Shown here: positions 10,579-19,735 of the stretch, piece after piece
How the letters are laid out: every line of letters begins with the position of its first letter
Position numbering within the stretch: position 1 is the stretch's first letter
NCBI GenBank assembly: GCA_937922085.1
Contig: CAKZVD010000059.1
Location: 1 to 64,000, forward strand
From: an uncultured Tenacibaculum sp.
GTDB lineage: Bacteria; Bacteroidota; Bacteroidia; Flavobacteriales; Flavobacteriaceae
Direction of reading: 5' to 3'
DNA length: 64,000 bases
Notes under the pieces: generated by a model
What the model was told of the DNA's origin: nothing
Databases searched by the model: none
What the model saw: the letters and a program-made list of their open reading frames with translations, nothing else
Translations under genes and position numbers: made by a program

Positions 10579-11286
10579 CTATAATTTATTCTTTCCTTCT
10601 ACCGAAATTTCTGAGCCTTCTAATAACATAATTGAAGTTGGTGTTACCTCTCTCAAAAATTCAAAATTGGTTCCATAAGTTGCTTTAAAATCTATTTCAA
10701 TGTTTGAGTTTATTACTGGGTAATATTCCCATTTAGGGTGTCTTACCTCATACTCTGTCGTTTTTGTAGCTGTCTCTTTTGCATAGCCCCAATAATGTTC
10801 AGAAATAAATTCTATTACTGAGTTTTCTTCTATACTCATAGGTTTGTTCTCTGCTTCTACTTCAATTAAGTTCCATTTTTTATTCTTTTTCCATTGATAA
10901 CCAACTTTTAAATTTTCTTCTCCAATTTCCCAAGAGTGCTTCATTGGTAATGTTTCATAATTTTCATTGTAAATGGTATTGGCTATAAAAGTAATTGCTG
11001 GTTTTGGTACAATCTCTTTAATAAAAACGACTCCACGTTTTACTTCTCCATTTACAGTTCGCTTAACATAAAATCGAAGATTTACCTCTTCAAAGTTAAT
11101 ATGAAATGGTACTTTAAACCCTAATAATTTTGTGTTTTTAAACATAAAACCTACCACACTTACATAACATTTACCTTCAAAAAAATCGAGTTCTGTACCA
11201 TAAGGAACATACTGTTTTAATACCTCCGGATCTATCTCATAGTTTACCATGATTAATTTTCTCCATGCTGCTTTTAAAAAACTCAT
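10579..11286 (-). CDS. DUF2071/YqjF-like protein
   Basis: 'SFLKAAWRKLIMVNYEIDPEVLKQYVPYGTELDFFEGKCYVSVVGFMFKNTKLLGFKVPFHINFEEVNLRFYVKR'. Confidence 0.88.
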   Translation of the reverse strand: MSFLKAAWRKLIMVNYEIDPEVLKQYVPYGTELDFFEGKCYVSVVGFMFKNTKLLGFKVPFHINFEEVNLRFYVKRTVNGEVKRGVVFIKEIVPKPAITFIANTIYNENYETLPMKHSWEIGEENLKVGYQWKKNKKWNLIEVEAENKPMSIEENSVIEFISEHYWGYAKETATKTTEYEVRHPKWEYYPVINSNIEIDFKATYGTNFEFLREVTPTSIMLLEGSEISVEGKNKL

Positions 11287-12554
11287 ATTTCTTTTTTATT
11301 TATTTTACATGTAATATTCTCAGAATCTTCAGAAAATCCTAATGCATCTACAATTGCTTGTAAAATGAAACTAATTACAGGAAATCGCATAAACCAACCT
11401 ATACTTGCATATCCTAAATGAATATGCTCTAATGCATGTGCTATAGCCTTTACACTTTTATACTCTTCTCCTGAAGTATGTATATAAGTTACTTGTGTTA
11501 ATTCTTTTCCTGTATAATTCTCTGAATACTTTATATTTAAATTGATGCTACCTTGTTTTTCAAACCATTCTTTAATTCCTTCACACTGGTTACAATCTTT
11601 TTTAAAATAGATAATTCCTTCTGGAAACGTTTTAGGTTTCCATTGAAAATACCAACTAGGTACATTTTTTTTATAGGTATTCCACTTACTCCCAAAACGT
11701 TCTTTCATATCTTCATATTCTTGTCCGTTAGAAACACCTATTGTATAAGCAATAGATATTAAAACTCCTGATAGTAATAAATAAGATTCATGGTATATAG
11801 AAAGCGGAATAAACAATATTGTAAACGACCATTGAATCGGATTTTTTATATAGGCATACACACCTGTTGTTACTAATAGTTTTGTTTTATCGTACGGAAA
11901 AGGGGTTCCATTTCCTTTCTCTACCAAATCAATTACTCCCATAAATGAAGGAAAAGCTATAATACATATAATTTGAAACCATAACATTGAAAAACTACTA
12001 AATTCAAAAGTACCTGTTTCATATATTTTTATGCTAAAAGGAACTACAATGGTTAAAAATAATGACATCGTTGCTACTTGTAACAAAGCTCTTATAGCTA
12101 ACTGTTTTTTTTCATAACTAAATTTCCCCCATAGATAACTAGGTAAAAAAACAAGTAGAATTAATAGAAACTCTCCTATCACCCAATTTGAATTCAATTT
12201 TAATATTTCAACCTTTTCTATATATGGCATTGCTAATAAATCAATCCAAAGTAACGACGCTAATAATATCAATAGATATTTTCCTTTAAAAATGTAAAAA
12301 GGAAGCAACCAAAAAAACAACCAAATAAAGAGAATATCATATGGCATTTTTATACTATTTATTTCTTTAAAGTGCCATAAATCAAGTTTTACACAGTAGT
12401 AGTTACCTATTGGTAGTGAAAACAACATCCAAATAAAACTATAAAACAACCCCCAATTCAATTTCTCAGATTGTTTTTGTTTTAGAAAAAAAGCTGTGAG
12501 TAACACAAATATAATTGCGACTAAAACAGTTCGTATTTGAGGCATTGTAATCAT
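11283..12554 (-). CDS. Multi-TM ICMT/PEMT-like methyltransferase fused to a C-terminal DCC (thiol-oxidoreductase-like) domain
   Basis: 'LLVTTGVYAYIKNPIQWSFTILFIP...YEDMKERFGSKWNTYKKNVPSW' (ICMT-like) then 'IIYFKKDCNQCEGIKEWFEKQG...VKAIAHALEHIHLGYASIGWFMRFP' (DCC-like). Confidence 0.7.
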   Translation of the reverse strand: MITMPQIRTVLVAIIFVLLTAFFLKQKQSEKLNWGLFYSFIWMLFSLPIGNYYCVKLDLWHFKEINSIKMPYDILFIWLFFWLLPFYIFKGKYLLILLASLLWIDLLAMPYIEKVEILKLNSNWVIGEFLLILLVFLPSYLWGKFSYEKKQLAIRALLQVATMSLFLTIVVPFSIKIYETGTFEFSSFSMLWFQIICIIAFPSFMGVIDLVEKGNGTPFPYDKTKLLVTTGVYAYIKNPIQWSFTILFIPLSIYHESYLLLSGVLISIAYTIGVSNGQEYEDMKERFGSKWNTYKKNVPSWYFQWKPKTFPEGIIYFKKDCNQCEGIKEWFEKQGSINLNIKYSENYTGKELTQVTYIHTSGEEYKSVKAIAHALEHIHLGYASIGWFMRFPVISFILQAIVDALGFSEDSENITCKINKKEI

Positions 12555-13424
12555 TTATTTTACAGTAAAATAAGATTGTATTAAATGTTCATTCATTAAA
12601 TTAATAGCATATTTTTCAAAAGCTTCAAAATACCAAGAAGGTCCTAAATCACAAACAAAATCTGTTGTCCAAACTACTTCTTTTATTCCTGCTCTTTCTC
12701 TTACTTCAACTTTAATTTCTTTATAGGTTAACCAATGATTTATATGCGTATTATCACTTTTAATTTTAAAATAGATCGTGTTTTCTGTTCGTTCTTTTAT
12801 CTCTAAAACTAACTGTCCAACTCCTTTTGTAGAAGACTTAAAATCAATTGTTCTAGTATCACCAATAGCTAATCCTTCTCCTTTACTATGTATCGGTTTT
12901 GGAAATCCAATTTTGAAAAAGGTAGGTAGTTTACTTAAAAAATCAGGATGTTTATTTAATGTCGAAATATTTAATTTAGTATCTATTTGTTTAACTGTTT
13001 CTATTGAATGTGTTTTTTCTTCACCCACATAATCTAAAGGATTAAACAATACAAGAAATAAAGGTATTGTAATAAGTGAATACGTTTTATTTTTATCTTT
13101 TTTATCTAAATATTCATAACCCCACACTAAAACAGCTGTTACTGCGTAAAAAAGTGGCGCCATAAATAAAATACAAACAAAACCTTCTCCTAAAAAGATT
13201 CCACTTATTAATAAAAAGATTGTGATTGTTAAAAATGCAACTCCGTACGCAGATTTTGGCTTTTTAGAATATCTAATAATTAATATGGTTATTAATGTAG
13301 GTATTCCAATAAACAATAAAGATGTTTGTTCTAAAGAATTATCTCCTAATAATCGAAATGCAATACTTGCTATTGCAATTACTAATACAATTAAGTATAA
13401 GGTTGCTTTTTTATTCTCTTTCAT
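12555..13424 (-). CDS. Hypothetical membrane protein with C-terminal SRPBCC-like region
   Basis: 4-5 TM segments then soluble domain ending 'VVWTTDFVCDLGPSWYFEAFEKYAINLMNEHLIQSY'. Confidence 0.55.
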   Translation of the reverse strand: MKENKKATLYLIVLVIAIASIAFRLLGDNSLEQTSLLFIGIPTLITILIIRYSKKPKSAYGVAFLTITIFLLISGIFLGEGFVCILFMAPLFYAVTAVLVWGYEYLDKKDKNKTYSLITIPLFLVLFNPLDYVGEEKTHSIETVKQIDTKLNISTLNKHPDFLSKLPTFFKIGFPKPIHSKGEGLAIGDTRTIDFKSSTKGVGQLVLEIKERTENTIYFKIKSDNTHINHWLTYKEIKVEVRERAGIKEVVWTTDFVCDLGPSWYFEAFEKYAINLMNEHLIQSYFTVK

Positions 13425-13809
13425 TTTTATTTATTTTATAAATCTGTTCGGTTATATAGGTAAAAAACAATGAAAGAATAATAGGTATTAATACTAAAAC
13501 ATATCCTAGAAAATCTATCTTAAATGGAATCGATTCTGCTACAAAATATAAGACAAAGCATATCACAATATATATACCTACCGAATTAGTATATCTATTT
13601 AATTTTTTAAGATTTACAGTATCCTTTTTTACTATTAAAGGAGATATAATAAGTGCTGCTATTATTTGAAAAGCTCCTAAAAAAATTGCCAACATTGCCG
13701 CATAAAAAAAATATTCTCTTATTAAAGTAAACCCTATTAAAATTAGACTTACAAACAACAACATTACCAATCTATTTAGCCATGTTATAATTAAAATTGT
13801 TTTTTCCAT
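13411..13809 (-). CDS. Small 4-TM membrane protein (paralog A)
   Basis: 'LNRLVMLLFVSLILIGFTLIREYFFYAAMLAIFLGAFQIIAAL' resembles 17115-17465 and 17547-17927. Confidence 0.6.
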   Translation of the reverse strand: MEKTILIITWLNRLVMLLFVSLILIGFTLIREYFFYAAMLAIFLGAFQIIAALIISPLIVKKDTVNLKKLNRYTNSVGIYIVICFVLYFVAESIPFKIDFLGYVLVLIPIILSLFFTYITEQIYKINKNERE

Positions 13810-13827
13810 TTAGTTTCTTTCAATAAA

Positions 13828-14304
13828 TTATGTATATAAAATCTCTTTCCATTTATCTGTTTCTGCATACTCTTTAATAGTATCGTTTCTCAATTTAAGA
13901 AAACCCTTCATATATTTTTCTAAAAATAGAAAATCTACAAACTTGCCTAAAAAACCTAGTGGTGAATGATACTCTAAAACATCTACCAAAGTAGTTGTAT
14001 TATCTTTATATGAAAAATAGTGTTCATGTTTAAAACTTTTAAAAGCGCCAGATACCATTTTATCTGCAAAATACTCTGACTCTCTACAACCTGTTACTTT
14101 AGAAGTGAAATTTTGATAAACTCCTAAATGTTTTGCTCGCCAAGTAACTGTTTCATTTAATTCTATAAGACCTGTTGTTCTACCCGCTATTGCTTTTTCA
14201 TTGGTTTCTTTTGTTGACTCCTTATGTAACTCTATACTTCTAGAAAGATCAAATACTAGCTTTTTAGCTGCTTTAATTTTTGTAAATAATACGATTGTTG
14301 GCAT
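13828..14304 (-). CDS. SRPBCC-family (START-like) protein; start MPTIVLFTKIKA preferred over the longer ORF call (14364)
   Basis: 'FDLSRSIELHKESTKETNEKAIAGRTTGLIELNETVTWRAKHLGVYQNFTSKVTGCRESEYFADKMVSGAFKSFKHEHYF'. Confidence 0.88.
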   Translation of the reverse strand: MPTIVLFTKIKAAKKLVFDLSRSIELHKESTKETNEKAIAGRTTGLIELNETVTWRAKHLGVYQNFTSKVTGCRESEYFADKMVSGAFKSFKHEHYFSYKDNTTTLVDVLEYHSPLGFLGKFVDFLFLEKYMKGFLKLRNDTIKEYAETDKWKEILYT

Positions 14305-14357
14305 CTTTTTATTTTTTAAAATGTGAAAATTTATATGAATAGATTTATACCTATCAA

Positions 14358-15257
14358 TTAACATTCCATAGTAAACTCTTTAAACTCTTTTGTATTAAAT
14401 TTAAATCCTAAGCCTAATAGTTTCTCAGGATATACATTTCTACTTTTTAATAATAATTCCGTTTCTGTTCCTATAAAAACTGCTCCTATTTTTAACATCC
14501 ATTTTGGTGCATTTAATCCGAAAGGGATTTTTAACTTCTTTCTCAATTCTTTTTGAAAAGCTTTATTTTTTATTGGGTTGGGTACGCAAACATTATATAT
14601 CCCTTCTTCTTTATCAATTAAAAAATTAATTGCTTTTATATAGTCTTCTTCTGTAATCCAACTTATAAACTGATTTCCCTTTCCTTGCTTTCCTCCTAAA
14701 CCAAATTGTGTCATTCTTTTCATTATAGGAAAGGCTCCTCCTTTATTTCCTAACACTATAGAAGTTCTTGTAATTATTTTCTTTGTTTTTGGTAATTCAT
14801 AATTATTAAAAACTTGTTCCCATTTTTTACACACATCCATAGAAAAATCAATTCCTGTTTCTCCATTATTCTCTGTCATTAATTTCTTTTCTGAATGTCT
14901 GTAAATAGTCGCTGAAGAAGACTGGATAAATACTTTAGGTGGAAAAACTAACTCTTGTACTACCTCACATAATAAAGCGGTACTCTGCAATCTACTCTGA
15001 TAAATTTCTTCTTTGTTCTTTTGAGTGTATTTACAGTTTACTGATTTACCTGTTAAATTAATTAACACATCTGTGTTCTCTAATAAAGTAGACCAATATC
15101 CTTTCGTTTTTCCATCCCATTGTATGTAATTAACGTTTTCTACATTTAACTTTTGCCTCCTTGTTAAAATGTAAATTTGATTCTCTTTTCTTTTCTTATA
15201 AAATTCGGTAAGCAACTCTCCCAAATATCCAGTTCCTCCAGCGATTACTATTTTCAT
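14358..15257 (-). CDS. TIGR01777-family NAD-dependent epimerase; start MKIVIAGG preferred over the ORF call (15299)
   Basis: 'MKIVIAGGTGYLGELLTEFYKKR', 'DVLINLTGKSVNCKYTQKNKEEIYQSRLQST'. Confidence 0.92.
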   Translation of the reverse strand: MKIVIAGGTGYLGELLTEFYKKRKENQIYILTRRQKLNVENVNYIQWDGKTKGYWSTLLENTDVLINLTGKSVNCKYTQKNKEEIYQSRLQSTALLCEVVQELVFPPKVFIQSSSATIYRHSEKKLMTENNGETGIDFSMDVCKKWEQVFNNYELPKTKKIITRTSIVLGNKGGAFPIMKRMTQFGLGGKQGKGNQFISWITEEDYIKAINFLIDKEEGIYNVCVPNPIKNKAFQKELRKKLKIPFGLNAPKWMLKIGAVFIGTETELLLKSRNVYPEKLLGLGFKFNTKEFKEFTMEC

Positions 15258-15324
15258 AATTTTGTTATTTAAAACAAGGAAATAAGTTTGCCTTGTCACT
15301 ATTCTTTTAAAATTTCTTTCTTTT

Positions 15325-16143
15325 TTATCCTATTAATAATAGTAATACAATCATTCTATAGGCTACCCATGTATATGATAAATAACTTGGTAACGCTAAC
15401 AATTTTACTCTTCTTTTATGTTCAAAAAACATTAATAATACAACTCCTCCAAATGAGCATAAAATGAATAGTTGAGGTAACCCTATAATTGCATTTAATA
15501 GTAGTATTTGAAATAGACCAATACAACCTATTAACGAAACCGTCATTAAATTCCCTATATAATTTATACTTCTTTTGATGCCTTTTTGAACTAAAAACAT
15601 TCCTTGAAAAGCAATTTGACCAGCCGCAATCATCAATTCAATTTTAAAATTAGCAATTGGCATACTCGTTATTAAGCTTGAAAAATTGAATAGCGTATAA
15701 GCAGTAACTAACACAGAAAAAAAAATAAATAAAAACCTATATTTAATATTAAAACTAGGATTACATTCCAACACATTCACTTCTTTCTTTTCTGATGGAA
15801 TAATTACTTTTCTATTGTATGAAACAAATGAATACAACTTTTTAAGACCAAAATATACGAATGACGTCTTCCCTATTTTTTCAACTACCGGAAAAGAGTT
15901 CCCTATCACTTTTAGTAAGCTATCTATACCATAAATTACATTTTCATTTTTAGTATCTACTAAAGCTATTTCATTCGTTGCTCTTTTTACATCTATAAAT
16001 TTCAACTCCTTTTTAGTCAGGTTTTCAAATGGTTTTCTTCCATTTCTATCTAACATCTCTGTTTTTATAAAGCCATTCGTATAAAAATTACACAACGGAC
16101 ATTCGGTATCGTATAGTAAAGTATGATTGTTAAGTGTGTTCAT
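15325..16143 (-). CDS. DCC-family thiol-disulfide oxidoreductase-like protein with TM C-terminus
   Basis: 'LLYDTECPLCNFYTNGFIKTEMLDRNGRKPF'. Confidence 0.78.
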   Translation of the reverse strand: MNTLNNHTLLYDTECPLCNFYTNGFIKTEMLDRNGRKPFENLTKKELKFIDVKRATNEIALVDTKNENVIYGIDSLLKVIGNSFPVVEKIGKTSFVYFGLKKLYSFVSYNRKVIIPSEKKEVNVLECNPSFNIKYRFLFIFFSVLVTAYTLFNFSSLITSMPIANFKIELMIAAGQIAFQGMFLVQKGIKRSINYIGNLMTVSLIGCIGLFQILLLNAIIGLPQLFILCSFGGVVLLMFFEHKRRVKLLALPSYLSYTWVAYRMIVLLLLIG

Positions 16144-16173
16144 AATTTCTTTAATTTTCTTTTATACTTTAAT

Positions 16174-17052
16174 TTATTTCTTTGCAGAAACGATATAGTA
16201 TCCAAAATCTTGTAAGCATAAACTCGTTAATAGTGCATAATATGAACCCTTCATATTATCTATGCTTTCTTTTTTTAAAGGTTCATTTTTAAACCACTTT
16301 TTTAAAATAAATCCACAAATCATAAATGGAACATGTAAAACAGAAGGAGCTACACGGTACCAAATATTTTTTATTACCACCTCTTTAAATCCAACTTCTT
16401 CTAACTCTTTTTTTACCCTTTTAATATTACCTAGCCTTTCTAAACTCCAACATTTAGATAAACCTTTATGCACTTTTTTAGATAAGAAATTCATCTTTCC
16501 TTCTTCTGTTTTACAGAAAGCATCTGCTATAATTAATTTAGAATTAGGATTTAAAATTCTATATGCTTCTTCTAAGGTTTCTTTTGAACATCCTGAATGA
16601 CAAAAACTTTCAATAGCCATTGCTCCATCAAATTTATTTTCAGAAAACTGTGTATTTCTATAATCTCTATTTTTTATAATTGCTCTCTTATTATTTATAA
16701 ACTTATTTCCTTCTTTCTCTTGAAATGTAGAAAGAGTGCAACCAGTGATTGATAAATCAGGAAATTTATTTACTCCATACCTCATCGTTCCTCCAATACC
16801 GCAACCAAGATCTATAATATGTGCTTTCTTATTTTTAATTTCTAACATTGAAAACAACTGATTATTCATTTCATTTAACATCGTATCCCTTTTAAAAGGA
16901 TTCGTTTTAAATGGAATATAATAACCAAAATGCATGTTTAAATCTTTGCTCCATAATTGATAATCTTCTGTTGCTTCATTATAAAGTTGCATCACTCCTT
17001 CTTCATTTGTTTTCTCTTTAATGTCTTTTCGTAGTTTTAAAACTGTTTCCAT
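16174..17052 (-). CDS. Class I SAM-dependent methyltransferase (tocopherol/sterol-MT-like)
   Basis: 'YNEATEDYQLWSKDLNMHFGYY', 'HIIDLGCGIGGTMRYGVNKFPDLSITGCTLS'. Confidence 0.9.
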   Translation of the reverse strand: METVLKLRKDIKEKTNEEGVMQLYNEATEDYQLWSKDLNMHFGYYIPFKTNPFKRDTMLNEMNNQLFSMLEIKNKKAHIIDLGCGIGGTMRYGVNKFPDLSITGCTLSTFQEKEGNKFINNKRAIIKNRDYRNTQFSENKFDGAMAIESFCHSGCSKETLEEAYRILNPNSKLIIADAFCKTEEGKMNFLSKKVHKGLSKCWSLERLGNIKRVKKELEEVGFKEVVIKNIWYRVAPSVLHVPFMICGFILKKWFKNEPLKKESIDNMKGSYYALLTSLCLQDFGYYIVSAKK

Positions 17053-17075
17053 ACTTTTAAGCTTTAAATTTTAAA

Positions 17076-17098
17076 TTTTCAGAAATTTTTGAAAGTTT
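17076..17098. promoter_or_regulatory. Putative operator copy 1
   Basis: TTTTCAGAAATTTTTGAAAGTTT, 24 bp upstream of the methyltransferase start; 22/23 identical to the site at 17467-17489. Confidence 0.6.
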
Positions 17099-17114
17099 GT
17101 TTTTAAATTTTTTT

Positions 17115-17465
17115 TTACTCTTCTAATTTTAATTTTTCTAAATAAAAAGTGAAACTAAAGGCTAAAACTAATGGAAGACCCAAAAAAATCACTTCTCTTA
17201 AAAAATCGATTCTACTACTATTTCCTAAAGAATATCGCCAAAAAATAAAATAAAGAGCCAGTAATGTTAAGTAACTTAAAACAAACGTCTTTTCTTCTTT
17301 ATTTAGTTCTCTCCATTTTAAAAGCTCTGTTAAGCAAGACAATGATTGAAATAAACCTAGAGGAATAGCTAACAAGGCTGCAAATACTAAAAATTCGCGA
17401 TTAAAGATTCCTACAAGTAATAACAAAGAAAAGAGTATCATTAAAAATCTATTTATATATTTCAT
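17115..17465 (-). CDS. Small 4-TM membrane protein (paralog B)
   Basis: 'INRFLMILFSLLLLVGIFNREFLVFAALLAIPLGLFQSLSCL'. Confidence 0.6.
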   Translation of the reverse strand: MKYINRFLMILFSLLLLVGIFNREFLVFAALLAIPLGLFQSLSCLTELLKWRELNKEEKTFVLSYLTLLALYFIFWRYSLGNSSRIDFLREVIFLGLPLVLAFSFTFYLEKLKLEE

Positions 17466-17466
17466 A

Positions 17467-17489
17467 TTTTCAGAAATTATTGAAAGTTT
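17467..17489. promoter_or_regulatory. Putative operator copy 2
   Basis: TTTTCAGAAATTATTGAAAGTTT immediately upstream of the minus-strand gene 17115-17465. Confidence 0.6.
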
Positions 17490-17546
17490 ATATCTGTTTT
17501 TTAATCTAGCATTGATATAATTTAATTGACAAAAAAAATCGATTAT

Positions 17547-17927
17547 CTAGCTATTTAATATTTTATCATTAGTAAGTATATGTAAATACTCTATTATTAT
17601 TGTAAATAATAATGTTAATAAGATTGGAATGGTTATTGGATGTATAAAATTAGTGATATGATTAAATACACTATATCTAGAAATAAGAAAATAGAGCAAT
17701 AGAATAACTAAATAACTTCCTAAACCTATTTTAATATTTAAACTAAAATTATTCCAAAAACGCAAAAAAAATAAAGCAGTAATAATATGAAAAGCGCCTA
17801 AAATAAGCGTAAGAAATAATTGAAAAAAAACCATATATTTCGATGTATATTCAAAAATAAATAACAATGCTGCTCCAAAAACTAAAAACCTATTTACAAG
17901 TATGATTACATTAATTGAATTTTTCAT
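17547..17927 (-). CDS. Small 4-TM membrane protein (paralog C)
   Basis: 'VNRFLVFGAALLFIFEYTSKYMVFFQLFLTLILGAFHIITALFFLRFW'. Confidence 0.6.
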   Translation of the reverse strand: MKNSINVIILVNRFLVFGAALLFIFEYTSKYMVFFQLFLTLILGAFHIITALFFLRFWNNFSLNIKIGLGSYLVILLLYFLISRYSVFNHITNFIHPITIPILLTLLFTIIIEYLHILTNDKILNS

Positions 17928-17935
17928 TATTATTT

Positions 17936-18442
17936 TTACTTTTTAATCATTTTAGTAAAACTAGATAACAACCAATGTTCATCTGCTTTAATTGCTTTAT
18001 CTAAAATATTATTTACTGTAGAAGTAACAGAAGATAAATCTTGCATTAACTTTTTAAATTGCTCAGCTTCTTCAGACTCTTCTTTAACATCGTTTTGTAA
18101 TTCTTCTAATACTTTTATAACAGGCTCTATTTCTCTTTTCTTTCTTTCTTTAGTTACTTGTTTAAATAATTCCCAGATATCTTTATCAGCTACAAAAAAT
18201 TCTTTACGCTCCCCTACTACAAATTCTTTTCGTACAATTCCCCAATCAATTAATGCGCGAACATTCATATTTACATTACCTCTAGATATTTTTAAAGTAT
18301 CCATTATATCTTCAGCAGACAAAGGTTCTATAGAAACTAATAACAACGCATGTACCTGTGCCATCGTTTTATTAATTCCCCAACTTGTTGCTAAACTACC
18401 CCAAGTTTGTATGTATTTTAATTTTGCTGCTTCTAATTCCAT
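17936..18442 (-). CDS. GbsR/MarR-type transcriptional regulator
   Basis: 'WGINKTMAQVHALLLVSIEPLSAEDIMDTLKISRGNVNMNVRALIDWGIVRKEFVVGERKEFFVAD'. Confidence 0.92.
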   Translation of the reverse strand: MELEAAKLKYIQTWGSLATSWGINKTMAQVHALLLVSIEPLSAEDIMDTLKISRGNVNMNVRALIDWGIVRKEFVVGERKEFFVADKDIWELFKQVTKERKKREIEPVIKVLEELQNDVKEESEEAEQFKKLMQDLSSVTSTVNNILDKAIKADEHWLLSSFTKMIKK

Positions 18443-18466
18443 GCCTCAAAGATATACATAATTTCT

Positions 18467-18490
18467 AAACTTTCAAAAATTATTGAAAAT
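18467..18490. promoter_or_regulatory. Putative operator copy 3 (GbsR/sigma divergent intergenic region)
   Basis: AAACTTTCAAAAATTATTGAAAAT; its reverse complement matches copies 1 and 2 with 2-4 mismatches. Confidence 0.6.
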
Positions 18491-18562
18491 TAAATATTTT
18501 ATTTTTTTCATTTATCTTGTAATACTTTTAATTCTCGGTTTACTAATCAATAAAATACAATT

Positions 18563-19051
18563 TTGAGCAACGATTTTTATATCACATCTATTTTACCTCA
18601 TGCAGGCATTATTATTAAGATATGTAGAGCTTATACAGATTCTCAAGAAGATTTTGAAGATTTCTATCAAGAAGCATGTTTACAGGTTTGGAAAAGTAAA
18701 GATGCCTTTCAAGAAAAATCTAAATGGTCTACATGGGTATATAGAGTTACCTTAAATGTTTGTTTAACATTAGCTAAGAAAAACAAAAGAAGAGGTTATA
18801 ATGTAGAAATCACGAATCAACGAGAAAACGCAGAAAACAATAGTGCTTTCGAAGATGAGGATTTAAACTTGTTATATGCTGCTATTAAAAAGCTTTCAGA
18901 AATAGATAGAACTATCATTTTATTGCATTTAGAAGAAAACCCAAATAAAGAAATTGCTGTAATTATTGGAACTAGCGCTAACAATATTGCAGTACGTATT
19001 AACAGAATTAAAAAACAATTAAAAATATTATTAGATGGAAAAATCAATTGA
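18563..19051 (+). CDS. ECF-type sigma-70 family RNA polymerase sigma factor (TTG start as called)
   Basis: 'DFEDFYQEACLQVWKSKDAFQEKSKWSTWVYRVTLNVCLTLAKKNKR' (sigma2) and 'LSEIDRTIILLHLEENPNKEIAVIIGTSANNIAVRINRIKKQL' (sigma4). Confidence 0.93.
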   Translation: MSNDFYITSILPHAGIIIKICRAYTDSQEDFEDFYQEACLQVWKSKDAFQEKSKWSTWVYRVTLNVCLTLAKKNKRRGYNVEITNQRENAENNSAFEDEDLNLLYAAIKKLSEIDRTIILLHLEENPNKEIAVIIGTSANNIAVRINRIKKQLKILLDGKIN

Positions 19052-19643
19052 AGACATATGGACTAAAGGTTTTACAGGTTCAAAAGAATTAGTAACTCCT
19101 AAAATATCAAACCTTTACAATCAAAAATCTAAATTATTATTAGAAAAAATTAAAAAAACATATAGAGCAGATAATAATAGTATACTTCCCCTAGCTCTTT
19201 TATTTGGAATTGGGTTTAGTATTTATGGCAAATATTTATTGGTCATTTATGGTGTCTTTTTATTAATCAGTTTATACTTTTTTAATAGAAATTTATTAAA
19301 GTCTCTAGAAAATGTTCAAGTAACAAATAACACTTATGAGTATTTAACTTCATATCGTAAAAAAGTAAATGAAATTATGGCTACAACCACTCGGTTATTA
19401 GGTTTTTTATTTCCATTAGCTATAATACCAGCTGTTTGGTTATTCTTTAGAGATACAGATGTATATATGACACTTATTAATAAAGTAACTACTTTAAAAC
19501 TTGGCTTAGTTATTTCTGGTATTGCCTTATTATTTAGTATACTATCTATATCTGTTTATAAGATTACAACAAAGATTCTATATGGTAATTATTTAAATAA
19601 ATTAGATGCTATAATTGATGACTTAGAAGATTTAAACAACTAA
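19035..19643 (+). CDS. Membrane protein overlapping the sigma gene; possible anti-sigma-like partner
   Basis: 17-bp overlap with the sigma gene; two pairs of TM helices. Confidence 0.55.
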   Translation: MEKSIEDIWTKGFTGSKELVTPKISNLYNQKSKLLLEKIKKTYRADNNSILPLALLFGIGFSIYGKYLLVIYGVFLLISLYFFNRNLLKSLENVQVTNNTYEYLTSYRKKVNEIMATTTRLLGFLFPLAIIPAVWLFFRDTDVYMTLINKVTTLKLGLVISGIALLFSILSISVYKITTKILYGNYLNKLDAIIDDLEDLNN

Positions 19644-19664
19644 CTTTTAAAGTATTTATTATTA

Positions 19665-19735
19665 TAAAAAAGGTTCAGCGTATCTAATTGTAACGTTTAT
19701 GATTTATAATTTAGATATAATGTTGAACCTTTTTA
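19665..19735. terminator. Long imperfect inverted repeat, probable bidirectional terminator
   Basis: AAAAAGGTTCA...TATCTAA / TTAGATATAA...TGAACCTTTTT. Confidence 0.5.
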
